Shown: one piece after another, positions 35,040 through 47,574 of the stretch
Layout of the letters: the number at the start of each line of letters is the position of its first letter
Numbering within the stretch: the stretch's first letter is position 1
Assembly (NCBI RefSeq): GCF_965363235.1
Contig: NC_134842.1
Coordinates: 36,869,958 to 36,933,957 of the forward strand
From: Mytilus galloprovincialis
Lineage: Eukaryota > Mollusca > Bivalvia > Mytilida > Mytilidae
DNA: 64,000 nucleotides
Direction of reading: 5' to 3'
Position numbers and translations under genes: made by a program
Notes under the pieces: generated by a model
What the model was told of the DNA's origin: nothing
What the model saw: only the letters and a program-made list of their open reading frames with translations
The model's database searches: none

Positions 35040-36175
35040 TTCGAAATTGTAAAACATGTACTAATAGAGGTCGGTCATTTACAAACGTATCAACCGTATC
35101 GTATACGTTGACGTATCCGCATCTGCAGTTATATCAAAAACTATTATGCGATTCCGAGCTTATTAATAAGACCATGCTTCATTTAAAAAAAAAACTAATT
35201 TGAATCGCTTCGAAACAATCAAACATACACTTTCAATATTTGTGATAGTGGTGTTTTGTAAAACAAAAATAAGGTGTTCTATCACAACTACTTTTACATG
35301 CCCTTAAAAATGAGCCAATTTAGGGCAGGTACACGAATATCGTACACAATCCTTTAATAATTTAGTTAAAAAATATTTCAAGATCTTATATGAATAAACA
35401 CAAAAAAAATCAAATGTAATACTTATATACATGTAAGGAACTTTGGATATTTTTCATTTTATCATAAAAGGTAATAGAAAGTACTGAGTATCACTCTATT
35501 TGTCAATTAACAATTTGGTTCCACGTGAGCACAAGTTCATACACAAACAAACGATTTTACCGTATTCACTCCTATCATGCCTGTAAACTGTTCCAACTAT
35601 CCAGAATATCTTTAAAAGTAGGGTTAGGGAGCTACCATTTGATTTTTTTATGGGGGCGGGGGGGGGGGGGGGGGGGGGCTAGGATGAAATTTGAAAAAAA
35701 TGGGAGGACAGGATTTTGAGTAAAAAAAAAGGCAGGATGAGTAACTTGGCAAAAAAAAAGGCAGGATGACAATTGTTGTAAAAAAAGTCAGGATAAGCTA
35801 AGAAAAAAAAAGGCAGGACCGAATAGACTGAAAAATAAAAAGGCAGGACAGAGATTACAAATAAAAAAAAAGGCAGGACACAATTTTTCATCCTAGCCCC
35901 CCCCCCCCCCCCCCCCCCCCCCATAAAAATCAAATGGTAGCTCCCTTACATATTCCACAAAAACTCGATATTTCCTTATTGTTTTGTAAATTTCTGCATT
36001 AGAAATTAATCAGTCGCCTATTTGCATTATTGAAAGTACATAAAATTAAAAGCTCGGGATCATATACTGTTTTTTTGGTATATCAGCAGATGCGGATACG
36101 TCAACGTATATGATACGGTTGATACGTCTTTAAATGACCGACCTCTAATACAGGTATAGTAGAGATTTCCAATAA
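35040..36175. mobile_element. Foldback-type element with a nested MITE
   Basis: The left arm contains AGAGGTCGGTCATTTACAAA, then CGTATCAACCGTATC and GACGTATCCGCATCTGC. The right arm in reverse contains AGAGGTCGGTCATTTAAAGA, then CGTATCAACCGTATC and GACGTATCCGCATCTGC. Arms are about 130 bases. The poly-G MITE at 35627-35945 lies between them and is a later insertion. Confidence 0.7.
35627..35945. mobile_element. MITE, poly-G type, TTA duplication
   Basis: The ends are GGGAGCTACCATTTGATTTT, followed by a long G-run and CTAGGATGAAA, with the mirror image at the right. TTA flanks both sides (35624-35626, 35946-35948). The interior has five to six AAAAAGGCAGGA words. It is 319 bases, of the same family as 48298-48597. 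Confidence 0.9.
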
Positions 36176-36299
36176 AATGACATACGTACGTAACTTGACG
36201 TGCGGACCTAATGGGACTGGTTATTACCAACCATTGAATTTTATTCAATACGTCGCTCAAGATTAAACAAAGTATTTCAAGACTTTTAAAATCACACAC

Positions 36300-37040
36300 T
36301 GGAATTTTCGTCCATATGAAATAATCTTATCATGACGAAAAATGATAGAAATCTTCATTTTTTTTTATCACGTGGTTCTCAATATTCCCGCCTTTACTTT
36401 CACTGACATAAGCTCACGTATAAACACACGTATCCCATACTTATCATAGTATTATGTACGATTATGAGTATCTTTCATGGTTTTGATAATGACAATTATT
36501 TGTCAATATACTATGCAGATGAACGCCCCATTATACTTTTTTTCTTTCTTTCTTTATACATGTTATAGTTTATCTATCCTTTATTATATTTGTTGCGGGA
36601 AATATATTTAAACAGATATTTTTTTCTTACAATTTTAGAAATATCAAAACCAGAGTTTGTCAGAATCTGTCTCTTTATAAAAGTTGAAAATTGAGATAAA
36701 ACTATCGCTTCCATTTAATTTCTAAACAAATGTATTTTTCATTTTAATTCAAAAAATTTTGATTAAAAAAATCCCTATATATGTTGTTTTTTAGAATTAA
36801 GGTATGTTTGATTATGGATTGTTCTGTATTGATTTGTTTAACGAGAATGCTATCGGAGTCCAAATACAAAAGACATTTCCAGGCAATTTTTGTTATATCC
36901 CTTGAAATAAATTAACTTATAGTATTTTATCTATTTTATTGATAAAAAACTAAAAGGAGGTCACCGAATTCGTTTTACTGAATAAATCATTAACGGAAAT
37001 TAAGTTAAGAAACAATGAACAACATGAGATATGATTTCAT
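36300..37040. other. AT-rich, no gene seen
   Basis: All frames are short and no repeat was paired. Confidence 0.5.
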
Positions 37041-37042
37041 TG

Positions 37043-37100
37043 CCAGATGTGGATCCAGGATTTTGAAAAAGTGTGTGTGGGGGGAGGGGCGGGGGATATA
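37043..37100 (+). repeat. GGATCC/G-rich repeat R4, fragment
   Basis: TGTGGATCCAGGATTTTGAA followed by a G-rich run resembles the left end of the copies at 61085 and 63632. Confidence 0.5.
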
Positions 37101-37239
37101 GGCAACGTTAGAAGTGGAACAAAAATACAAGTATTATTAGGATTTATGGCCATATATGTAAGTGTTCGTTGCATATGTAATTTACATATGCATATTTAGG
37201 ACGAGAAGATGAATATGAACAAGACTTTGTATTATACTG

Positions 37240-37420
37240 CAGGAGGATATTTCATCCTACCCGGACACATGCGTTTGACCCTGGAATGACCAATCTTTGC
37301 TCTAACTCCTGAATATTGCGTACGTGGCAGAGAGGCAGTCAATTTTTGAATTGAAACGGGCAAGGATCGAGCCCAAGACTTCCCGCACTCGAGCAGTGGT
37401 GTAGCTTTCATTGACGCAAT
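37240..37420 (-). repeat. tRNA-related SINE
   Basis: In reverse it reads GGGCTCGATCCTTGCCC (a B-box-like word), then ATTGACTGCCTCTCTGCCAC, GTACGCAATATTCAGGAG and GTGTCCGGGTAGGATG. The minus-strand open frame at 37302-37745 runs through it and is not credited. Confidence 0.5.
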
Positions 37421-38267
37421 GAGGCAATCGCCTCACCAAATTTTGACCATTAAAAAAGAGAGGATAAGAGAAGTATATACATTGTCCGTCATAGTATAAA
37501 GTACACCGAGTACCACGGTTCAAAACGTTGATTTCTTTCCTCCTTAATCCCTTATTCCTTATTATTAACGTCTTGAAAACGTTCTTTGATAAAGTGAATG
37601 TAGATTCAAATATCTTTTTTAAGTAACAGACAAAGTATACCTCGCAAAAAAATGATTCAAATAAGAGATCATAACTGTGAAACTGATATGATGCTTGATT
37701 TTTTTTATATACAACGAACTTTTTAACGAAATTTTCAACAGACAATTGGCATTCCTACATTTTATGTAGATCTGTTCTACCTTGGTTAATATAAGCAAGA
37801 CTTCATAGTTCACCCAGTTATTATCATCCATACATTTTGAAAAAAGCTAAACGTATAAAGTTCAAAGACGTAGTTAATCTTAGATTCAATATCCCCGAAT
37901 CTGCACAAAAGCATTTTAGAGGAGGTCGTACATACATGTATAATTCTGTCAATTATTTTTGTTTTGAGCAGGACCTGTCTGTAACTGAGAATTAATCCTT
38001 TAACTAGCAGTTTCCTTAAAATCTATTGATTTAATGCGCACTAGAAAAAATATTTCATGAAAGAATTCCACAAATCTGGATTTTTTATAGATCTTTTTGC
38101 CAGTGTGTTACCTATCAAAAGTATGATCACCTACACCTATTTTGCGAGTCATATTTTCAATTAACCGCTCAATCCCTATTGTCATTGACGTCTTTTAACC
38201 AAATTGAGGCTTTGACTGCCAAGATTCAAATTATTTACCTCACCAGAAATAAAATCCAAGTTACGCT

Positions 38268-38560
38268 ACTGTCGATTGATTGATAGCTGGTTGCTTAACG
38301 TCCAGTGGCAAATATTTCATGTTTAATTAACGTGTAGAAAGAGTGGTATTCTTTCTACTAGAGGCATCGAATTTATCGTCCCGACTCTGACCGGACGGGA
38401 CTGCATACTTGTACATCCCGCACAACCAAACGGACTCCCCACTTTGGCAATGGTTTAACTGCCGATCGGAACAGAACCAGCAGTGACCATATTTCTATTC
38501 CCCCGATCACTTTTGATTGTTACTGTCGAGGCGAGCTCGCGTCCAAAGAGGCAGTTGTGA
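38268..38560 (+). repeat. Dispersed repeat with TTGCTTAACGTCCAGTGGC
   Basis: TTGATTGATAGCTGGTTGCT, then TAACGTCCAGTGGCAAATAT and TTCATG, leads into a GC-richer stretch with CGGACGGGACTGCATAC and GGCGAGCTCGCGTCC. I recall the first part as common in molluscan DNA. No frame is open over the whole. Confidence 0.45.
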
Positions 38561-39045
38561 ACATGTACGTATATTAATCAAAACATTTGCAACAAGAATG
38601 TGTGGCCGTAAGACACCGTGCCCTTTCACATGATCATATTTCCATGTTCAGTGCACCACTTAATCCGGATCAAACTCTAATTTGGTATATAATTTTAAAC
38701 GTTTTATATTTTGAACAGAACGAAGAACGGACCAATGCACAGACCAGTACATATGATATCCCCTTGCTATAAAAAGTTGGTCATACAACTAAAATGATCA
38801 CCATACTTAACAAAACTACAATCAAATATTCCGTATATGTCCTTATTTCATACGTATTTGTATAAAGGGAAACTTCGCAAAAAAATCAAAAATTGATATT
38901 ATGTTCATTCAGTATAAAAATGCTCAAATTCATAGTTATTTAAGTTTTATTCCGCTAGATAAGCGATCACCATCGATTTTAAATTTAGAGTATCAATTCT
39001 CTGCGTTCGGCCATTTTGTCTTCTTTCCCGATTAATAACAACAAT

Positions 39046-39210
39046 ATGTCTAAAAACCACAAAAGAACAAAACTACAGTACCGATGTAGTCGTAATTGCG
39101 TGTCGATAACTTGTCAATCGTACCGTTGTTTCATCCGACTAACTAACTTGATACTGAAAATTTTCTTATTTTTTTTAAATTACCATGGTCTGTTGTTTTT
39201 AAACTGTTGA
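39046..39210 (+). CDS. Small cysteine-containing frame, doubtful
   Basis: ATG in good context (AACAATATG) opens MSKNHKRTKLQYRCSRNC, then VSITCQSYRCFIRLTN and a hydrophobic end to a stop, 54 residues. Its first half resembles the start of the frame at 39357 (M-A/S-K, then C-x3-C, then I-S/T-C, then R-x-T). It could be a first exon or a decayed duplicate. No good donor was found. Confidence 0.25.
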   Translation: MSKNHKRTKLQYRCSRNCVSITCQSYRCFIRLTNLILKIFLFFLNYHGLLFLNC

Positions 39211-39356
39211 TATTGGAATTAGGTAAAAAGTCAAAGTTGAAATCATAAATAAGTGTTTCGTAAAAATTGTTTTCGAAAATCTAATTTATTCATAATTCTT
39301 TAAAGTAATAAACTTTTTTCAAATAAATTCTGATCTTCCCTCATCTGATCACCAGC

Positions 39357-40924
39357 ATGGCTAAAGGTGTCCCCCCCCAAAGATATTACTTCCAAAGGTA
39401 TTGTGAGGTGACATGTCCAGGTATTCAAGCGATTTCCTGTCGGGCTTGCAAGTTCATGCATCGTTTCACCTCTGCAGGTATTGATCAGTGTACACGGCGG
39501 ATAACTTATAACTTTCCATTTTGAACTATCAGATGAATAATATACAACTCTGTCTTACTTGTCATTACTAAACTCATACGCTTGTTTATAAATAACATTT
39601 CTGGTGTAAAGAATATTATTCATAAAAATATAAATAATACCCAAAAAATAAGATTTGATGAAATCAAAATCTATTTAAATATTTTTTCCAAGGGTGAATT
39701 TGGGAAAATGTAATATAAACTCATTGTCAATAGTGAAGGACAGATTGGAACATACCAGAAATATTGATTTAAAAAAATGTACGCACTTGTCGACGATTCG
39801 TTTATACGACTGGGTAGAAAGTTACGGACCTATAGCGCAATTTAAAATATATACATGTATACATTGAACATAAGAAAAAAACATATATTTTGAATAAATT
39901 GGGGTAAAAGTTTTGTAAATAAACTAGTCCACGTATGCCAACAGTATGTAATCATCGAATGTCGATAGACTATTGTATACCAGAAGAAGAAGAAGAAGAA
40001 GAAGAAGAAGAAGAAGAGAACCAATTTGATTTAAATACAGGTCGATGTATAATTTGCTTTGGTTCATCGAAGTTGTGGACATAGTAAAATCACAGATTTA
40101 TATTTCAATAAGATTGTTCTCGAACAAAGGAAGGAATTCATCATCACAATTGTTATATATGCCACTGGACGAACACTAATTATCCCCAAGGGATGTGAAT
40201 ATTTTGCTGGGAAACTATTGAGTATCAAAGTTTCAAATTAATTTCGGGATTTATTTTCTTTCTTGGTATTCAAGGGAAATATGACATTAAATTGGTTCTG
40301 TCTTTTTTTTTAAACATCGTTAAAAAGATGTGTGTCTAAGGTGGACGCCACAAGAACCCTGTAATACTAGTACGAGAGTATAGCATGTAAACATTCCTTC
40401 TCAATAATATGGTTGTATTGGAAATCTTTTCATACAGATTGACAACTCATGGTCCGATATGCATGTAATATTTGCCACACGACGCCCATAGTTCTTTCTA
40501 CGATCATCATCTTATTCTTTGATATTGCTGTAAACATCGATGGTTCACACCCAAACAAAATAGGAGTAATGTACCTTCAGAGCTTCTCCGTGGTATACAC
40601 TTGTGAAACTTAGTATATAGACGAAATTTCTGTATTGAAATGAATCTACATCTTTAAATAACGATTTTGAGTAATCACCTTACAAACCAATATAAACGTA
40701 TGGCAAGATATAACCATGAAGGAATTTAGTTTTTGTCAGAAGCAAGAACTGATCACTATCATAAACGTATACGTATATATGCATGCAGTTTCAAATATCA
40801 AGAACAAGCGGTCGATGTCGATAGTCCGTTTTCTAACTGTTCAGAGTTAGACATGTCACTTGTTCATTCTTGGAAGCCTTCATATTCCCCGTCCAACGAT
40901 GGGAACTCTTTCTGGTTGTGTTGA
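39357..40924 (+). CDS. Possible two-exon small cysteine-rich protein, 101 aa
   Basis: Exon A (39357-39477) starts ATGG in good context and encodes MAKGVPPQRYYFQRYCEVTC, then PGIQAISCRACKFMHRFTSA. It ends at the donor GCAG/GTATTG in phase 1. Exon B (40740-40924) has the acceptor TTTAGTTTTTGTCAG and encodes ARTDHYHKRIRIYACSFKYQ. It then has a serine-rich end SWKPSYSPSNDGNSFWLC and TGA. Phases agree and the joined frame is 306 bases. An alternative acceptor at 40042 would instead add RCIICFGSSKLWT and stop. There is no signal peptide. The C-x3-C...C-x2-C-x3-H spacing could bind zinc. The family is not recognised. Confidence 0.3.
39980..40018. repeat. (AGA)n microsatellite
   Basis: About twelve AGA/GAA units. 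It would lie in the intron of the possible small gene above. Confidence 0.95.
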
Positions 40925-40929
40925 CTATA

Positions 40930-42425
40930 AATGCTTGTATGGTAATTCTGTCGTTTATCTGTACAAGTGGTTGCATTTCCTCTCCTTTCACAACAACCAA
41001 ACTAACGAAACGCTACTAGTCTGCTTTCTCTAGAGCTCATCCTCAATGGCGCTTATACGACAGGAAACTTACATGTATACTTATAATGATTGTTTCAAGA
41101 ACAACGATGTATGGACGAACTATTCTAAATTCGTCAATATCAGTTATGCATGACTAAAATATAAGTTTTATTACAACTACTGTATTACATATTTGGATTA
41201 ATGACGGCTATCATGTTCAACATTTAACAAATATTATCATAGAATTTTAAAAAAAAATGTACAAAAATCCTCAAAAAAATAATGCCTTAGCTTAGATCAT
41301 TGGTATTCTTTTCACAAAAAGTTCGTGTAAATGATTGTCAAATGAATTTAATTATGTAAGAATGAAATGTTAAAAAGAAACTAAAAAAAAATCATGCATG
41401 TTGTATGTTGTATTTTATTTCAATTAAAAACTTTAAAATTGCGATAGTTTTATGAGCATTAAACACAGCCAGATTTTAATACAAGTTAAGAAATTCCGGT
41501 AAAGTCAATGATATCAAACAGGTGTGCAATGGTATATCAATTTGGGAAATATTGCATTTAGTTTTTATTAAAGATTAAAACTACTATTTTTTACTTCATA
41601 TTTGAATCTTTACGCCAATTGCCGCTAAGACAGTAATCCAAAATTGTTTCTTTTTATTTTTATACACTTTCGGAATTATGAATCTGAATTTTATTTTCAA
41701 TTAATTTACACAATTTAATTATTGTATCTTTATTCTCATCGTGTATTAAATCTTAGTGTATTAAATACAGCATACTCTTTCTAATCCTTTCTGTTTATCC
41801 TTTCCAAATAACAATATTCATACATGTGTACGCTTGAACTCACACCTGCGGCTAAATAGCTACAAGGTAAACGAATTGACCTCAAGCCGAGAAATATATA
41901 GTGACCTTTACAAAATAATATACACACTCTGCTCACATATTAGTTGCATTGAAATAATTATCAAAACAATAACGGTAAATAGAACTGAAATATTTTCAGT
42001 TCAATATCAGTAAAAATGTTCAATAAATATTTTATGAAAAAAATCTCAACAATAATTAATGAAATTTATTCGAAAACATTTACTAGAGATAATTTTATAG
42101 GAGTTTATATCAATCAATACAAAACGGTATATGCATATTCATTTTCGTTCATTGTTATATTGTGGTTAATAACTACGACCATTCGTCAGCTGTGCGCTTT
42201 TAATTACGTATATTGTCGATAAGCTATAAGAGTTCAAGAAATCGGGCTAAACGTCACGACCCACTCGAGAATTCAACCAAAAAAGTTACAAATACTTGAT
42301 TTTCTCCGTTCTTAGAAGGAATATAAATTTAAAACTTTGCAAATGTGTTTTTTATGTTAAGATGAACATAATTAGATGATAAGTAAAAAAATCGCGGAAT
42401 TTCCCTTAAGTTAAACGCCAAACAT
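40930..42425. other. AT-rich, no gene seen
   Basis: Only chance frames. GTAAAATGAACATAAT-like words near 42350 are not paired. Confidence 0.5.
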
Positions 42426-42429
42426 TTTA

Positions 42430-43230
42430 GGTAGCAATACACAGCTAGGAAAAAATGTAAAAATTTACTCTCAAAAATTTACTCTCTTTCTTACAATTTA
42501 ATTCACTGTTTGTGTCAAATATGTGCATTGGTTTTGTAATCAGTATCTTCCATAGATTTGATATTCAATAGTTCAAATGGTAAAATATCATTTCTTTTTG
42601 GTGTATCTATGGCAACAATCTGCATTTATTTGCTATGAAATAATGCAAAAAGGGGGTAAAGATGTCATATATTTCCCAAAAATTTGGCCAGAAGTAGAAT
42701 TTCAATCCCTTGGAATGATACCGTTTCTGAAACTGTTTACATATATCTATCAAGAAATTAAAAACAAATCATATGTCTTTCGTCGCATTTTTTGTAAAAT
42801 TCCGTCAACAACTTCGTGTAGAAAAAAAGTGTTTGTAAACATTACATTAATTTCTGGACCTACGGCCGGTCTAGTTATGAAAATACGGACAGTCAAACAG
42901 AAAATAACCCGAAAAAAGAGGCGAAAGATACCAGAGGGACATTCAAACTCATAGATCGAAAATAACCTGACAGCGCCATGGCTAAAAAAAAACAAAAAAA
43001 AAACAGACAAATAATAGTACACAAGACACACCATATAAAACTAAAGACTAAGCAACACGAACACCACCAAAACATGTCACAAATACTCTTCATGTTCTTA
43101 TAAACCAACTTTGATGGCTAAATTAGTACTCAGCTGTCTAAAATGAATTGCATTCCACAATAACTTTCATATTAGAATAATCCATGGGGGCCAAAATGCG
43201 AAACCACACTCCTAACTGTGTATTGCTACC
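42430..43230. mobile_element. TIR element, TTA duplication, with nested retroelement tail
   Basis: GGTAGCAATACACAGCTAGG at the left mirrors CCTAACTGTGTATTGCTACC at the right. TTA flanks both ends (42427-42429, 43231-43233), fitting PIF/Harbinger. The reversed retroelement tail at 42885-43080 is a later insertion. The 125-codon frame at 42577-42954 crosses that border and is not credited as a gene. Confidence 0.8.
42885..43080 (-). repeat. Retroelement 3'-tail fragment, nested
   Basis: In reverse it holds GTTTTGGTGGTGTTCGTGTT, then GCTTAGTCTTTAGTTTT, GCCATGGCGCTGTCAGG, TGAGTTTGAATGTCCC and TCTGGTATCTTTCGCC, matching 29303-29600. Confidence 0.8.
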
Positions 43231-43489
43231 TTAGAAAAACAATTTAAGAGCAATGACGTTAAATTACGCATACGTTTGTACGGGCACTTCCTAGATTCCT
43301 TGCATCATTTTTATTAAAGACAAGATATAACAAAAAATAACTGATCAGTAAAGTGTAATCATATTTTATTCTTGAAGATGCGTTCTCATAAATTCCATTT
43401 GATAAAATTCTACGGAAAGGCGACGAAGTACTATCAGAAAGATGCATCAGTGATCTGTATTTTTACCTTTGACAAAAGTATCATGAAAT

Positions 43490-43760
43490 AAAGTATAGAA
43501 GAATGCTAAAATAAAAGAAGAAGCAAGTCGTGTACACCTTTTACATTCCGGCGTGTTTGAAACTCTTGTTTTAATCTTATAAATTTTAATACAAAAATGA
43601 GGATATGATCTCGCTTCAGATTCCATTATTTTTATTTTTTCAAACTGAATTTTGTTTTTGAAGCTTTAAGAATTCATCGTTTGAGAGATAAATATATGGG
43701 TCAAGTGAAATGACAAAGTACTGATCGGTGCATTGGATTACTGATAACTAAATTAATTAT
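43490..43760 (+). repeat. Diverged dispersed repeat, copy 1
   Basis: GTGTACACCTTTTACATTCC, then GGCGTGTTTGAA, CTCGCTTCAGATTCCATTAT and AATATATGGGTCAAGTGAAA align in order with the sequence at 47690-47990. Confidence 0.5.
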
Positions 43761-44718
43761 TCCCTTTAAAGGTTGTTGTCAATGAATCATCCCAAATCTA
43801 ATAACAAAATATGTAAAGAATTAAAATAGTTGTTTGTGCTTTTTTTTTAAATATCATCTATTCCAATAAAGTATATGTATTCAACGAGCCACAAATTCAT
43901 GCAGTCTATGCTCCCCTCCGTCATCCTTCAATGCAATAGGCAGAGATACGGTTAGATAGGTTGGTTTTGTCGAGTAATGTCATTTTACTGGAAGTCTCTA
44001 GTGAGATGCAATACAACCTAGCTACAGAAGCAGACTTATTCTGCACTCTTTATACTTCCAACGAAAGTTATTCCTGGTTTAAAAACATGAAACCTTTGAA
44101 TTATAATTCAATCAACATACACTATATTTCGTCGCCCAAATGTCGTCAATGTATCGGCAAAAATGCCGATTGATTACATCTCTTATCTTTTATATTGTAG
44201 CTAACAGGAAATGAGGTTATTTTTTTCCATAGGACAAATTACTTTTGATTAAACATCACTTAAACTTAAATTCAATATAGCTTCAATATTAGGTGGCACT
44301 AGGGCACTCATTTCTAATGTAAAGATTGTGTGATTCCCACACCTCTGCATAATGAAAAAATATATCCACAATCGTAAGAATATAATTTCCACTGATTTCT
44401 CACTAATTTAACGCATTCAACATACCATATGGTGTAAAAATAAAACGTATTACAAAAATATCGAACTCCAAGGTAAATAAAAAGGGTTAGTCCATAAATA
44501 CTGACAAAATCAAACGTTAAGACTTTATCAACCAAAGGAAAGAATAGAAACAACTTTCATTTTCCTGACTTAGCACAAGCATGTTTTTCCTTGTCAATTG
44601 ACCATTATGGTAATGAATATGAAAAATAATAAAACCTTACTGCACAAGTTTATTTACTCTTCTTCTATAAGCCCTAAACTATTATGGGGTACAATGTCAC
44701 ATTTTACTCCGCAGATTA

Positions 44719-44919
44719 CTGTAAACCTACTTATTTTGGCGGATACTTTATTTCGCGTTTTCCCCTTTCTAGTCCACTTCGCGGCGATTTAATTTCGCGA
44801 TTCTCAAATTTACTTGGTGTAGTCAAATAAGAAAATATCCAAGTTTTACATATTCGCGACGATTAATATTCGCTCTATTTTTCTACTTGCGAAAGTCGCG
44901 AAAATAAGTTGGTATGCAG
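44719..44919. mobile_element. MITE with TA flanks
   Basis: CTGTAAACCTACTTATTTTG at the left and the reverse CTGCATACCAACTTATTTTC at the right form imperfect inverted ends. TA stands outside both, as in Tc1/mariner-type elements. A second copy is at 51868-52087. Confidence 0.75.
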
Positions 44920-44999
44920 TATGCTTTACCGAAATCAGATGTATCGGTAATCCATTTTAAGAGCAATGTAATGCTGATTTACTGAGGTAATTTTGTAGG

Positions 45000-45810
45000 T
45001 TAAGCCATTGAAAATTTTGAAGTTAAAGAAATGATCCCTTTTCTATTCCCTTTATTCTCTATCTCACTTACCTTCATCTGTCTGAATAGTGATTAATCCC
45101 TTTAACAGTATTCCAATCTGTAATAATATAAACAAATATATACACTTAGATTAATGTATTAAGGTAGTTAGTGGGTATGTTGGATATGAAAGATTATGGG
45201 AAAAAAACTATGTTACATGAGTATTTAAAAAAAAACTGAGATAAGTCTCGCATGTCGGCAGAATATTCAGAAAGAGACAATCTGATGGACATCAAATTGC
45301 TAATTAGTGCAAAGCTGAACGATATGACCTACTGGACAGGACATCGCGATAGTCAACAAACTACAGTGTACTGATAGAAATATATCTTTAAAAAAATAGC
45401 ATTGATATATCACAAGTAGTTTCTATCAAACTTATTAGACCAGAAAACTTGACATTGAAAATTGCTTACTAATTGACAGTCGCTGGAAAATGACCAAGGG
45501 TACAGAGCCTCGAAATATTTTGCCGTTTTTTGTGTAATACAAGTGTGAGACTTCCAAATAAGCTACTAAATGTAGATATTTATCAATAATTTTGATCTAC
45601 ATTACAACAATCATTACAGGTAGTTCACCTGTTCGATTTTTATGAACATTGAAATATAACTTTTCTATATTCAACTCTTCAACAATTATATTGAAATAAA
45701 ATATAACTTATAATTTATCAGATTAAACTCAAATGAGACAGTAACCCTAAAGCCCAATAATCCAATAACAGATACATGTACGTACCATGTCATGTCATTG
45801 TGGAGAGGGC
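45000..45810. other. No gene seen
   Basis: AT-rich with short frames only. Confidence 0.5.
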
Positions 45811-45814
45811 TTAC

Positions 45815-45890
45815 ATAGGCTATGCCTGTTGCCCAATCCAAATCAATTTATTTGAATAAAATATTGTTTAAACTAAACTAAACCATGTCA
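45815..45890 (+). repeat. LINE 3'-end fragment
   Basis: GCCTGTTGCCCAATCC, then TTTATTTGAATAAAATATTG ending in TTTAAACTAAACTAAACC looks like a LINE tail with a short TAAAC-type terminal repeat. No coding part remains. Confidence 0.4.
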
Positions 45891-45899
45891 TGTCAAACA

Positions 45900-46735
45900 A
45901 TGGTACAAAATATAAAAATGCAATTTTTTCAGTTTAGCATATATTTTTTAAATTATTATGGATTTCTATAATATACAGTTTCAAAATCATGCTGCAAATA
46001 TTAATGGTATTCTAGTGCTATTCAGTAAACTTCGTTGTTGATAAAAATAATAAACAAGCCAGAAAACATTTTTAAGAAAATAAAATAAACGAAGATGAAA
46101 TAGCCCTTGAATGGTCAATGGTAATTTTGAACAAACATTTATTTCATCTTTCACGGCATAAGTGTGTACAATTAACATGATAAACAAGCCACACCTTTAA
46201 CTCGTTAACCTATATATTGCTTATAACGTACAACTTACCAAAATAAACATTTGAAAACTAATAATGTGCTGTATACAATTGCCACATCTACTTCAAACAG
46301 ACAAAACAAGATTTCAATGAAAAGAATTCACATTTCCTGCCGTTTTTAAGAGGGTATATGTTTATAGAAATCTTCAGTTTTTATATTAATTGTTTGCTTT
46401 CACAATACCTATAATTTAGGCAAAGGAATTATTTATGAAACTTTATAACAAATATCATGATAAAAATTGATAGTATTGAAGTTTTTTTTTACTTGAATTC
46501 ATGATATTAAACTATGGACATAAGATTGAATATTAAATTACAACTACATCAGAGATATCACATTTCGATCACATCAGTCATTTTACTTTAATCTTCTATA
46601 AGCTATTTCAATATCTTTGAAGTAAATGTCAGTTGTTACATATAGCATGTATAGTGTTGTAAATTTAAATAAAAAATACGTTACTATATTATGGAACTAA
46701 AATTGATGAATACTTTCTTCATTATCCCAGTAAAT
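45900..46735. other. No gene seen
   Basis: AT-rich with short frames only. Confidence 0.5.
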
Positions 46736-46739
46736 AATA

Positions 46740-47060
46740 CAAGTGACCCCCAAGGGCGACTGGGGGATACAAGTAATGTCACCTTTGGTCCTCCGTCCGA
46801 CCAGCAGTAAAACCCTCGCCAACGTAGGGCGTCCGTATCACTGTGCGGGATGTACAAATTTGCAGAATGGGGACGTTAAATTCGATGCCTCGTGTAAAGA
46901 GAGTGCCACGCTTTTGCACGTTAATAACCCTTGTAACAACTCTTTGAGGGGTCCATAGGTGACCTGTTGCAAGGCTAAATTTCGGTTCCTATCCAATATA
47001 CCCTCATTTTCCGTGGCAATCTACATTTCTCCGATCTTAATCCCGGACGTCTCTATTATA
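46740..47060. other. GC-richer island of unknown nature
   Basis: From GTGACCCCCAAGGGCGACTG to about CGGACGTCTCTATTATAG the base composition is clearly richer in G and C than either flank. A 71-codon frame exists but has no recognisable domain. It may be the untranslated region of a repeat or a fragment of a host transcript. Confidence 0.35.
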
Positions 47061-47574
47061 GAACCTATCTATTGCATTTTAGTGCGGTGACTGAAGGCAT
47101 ATTTTTTTTAATCTAATCTCCCCACCGAACAGACACCTATATAGTATATCATTCGAAAGAGGAAACCTTGTTCAATAACAATATGCCTGTCGTAAGGACT
47201 TGATATGGTCACTTATTTTTTAAATTGAGGTCAAAGGTCATCTGTTCAAATCTGTGAAAATCTTGTAGGGTTTCAATTTTGACATTTTTTTCTATTTCTA
47301 ATCCCAGCCTCAATACAAACGATACTGTTTTGGCTTTACTCAGTCGGAAACCCGGTTGAAATAGAACAAAAGAATCGAAGCTCTGTGTTAGAGAAGGCGA
47401 TAAATGTGTAATGTTTAATATAGTGACAAAAGTTTTAAAAGTTAATAGAAACAAACAAAATTACAATTTTCTTCTCAATTACGAAGTGTTTTATTTTAAA
47501 AACACCATTTGCATAAGTTTTCAATTTATCTAGTACATAGTTAAGCAGAAAAATTATATATCAAGTCGACAACA

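Noticed and set aside
37302-37745. 147-codon minus-strand frame
   Set aside because: Its end is a tRNA-related SINE and the rest shows no domain. A chance frame is more likely.
42577-42954. 125-codon plus-strand frame
   Set aside because: It lies in a TIR element and crosses into a nested retroelement tail, so it is a chance frame over two repeats.
46743-46958. 71-codon plus-strand frame in the GC-rich island
   Set aside because: GC-richer sequence has fewer stop codons by chance. No start context, splice site or domain supports it.
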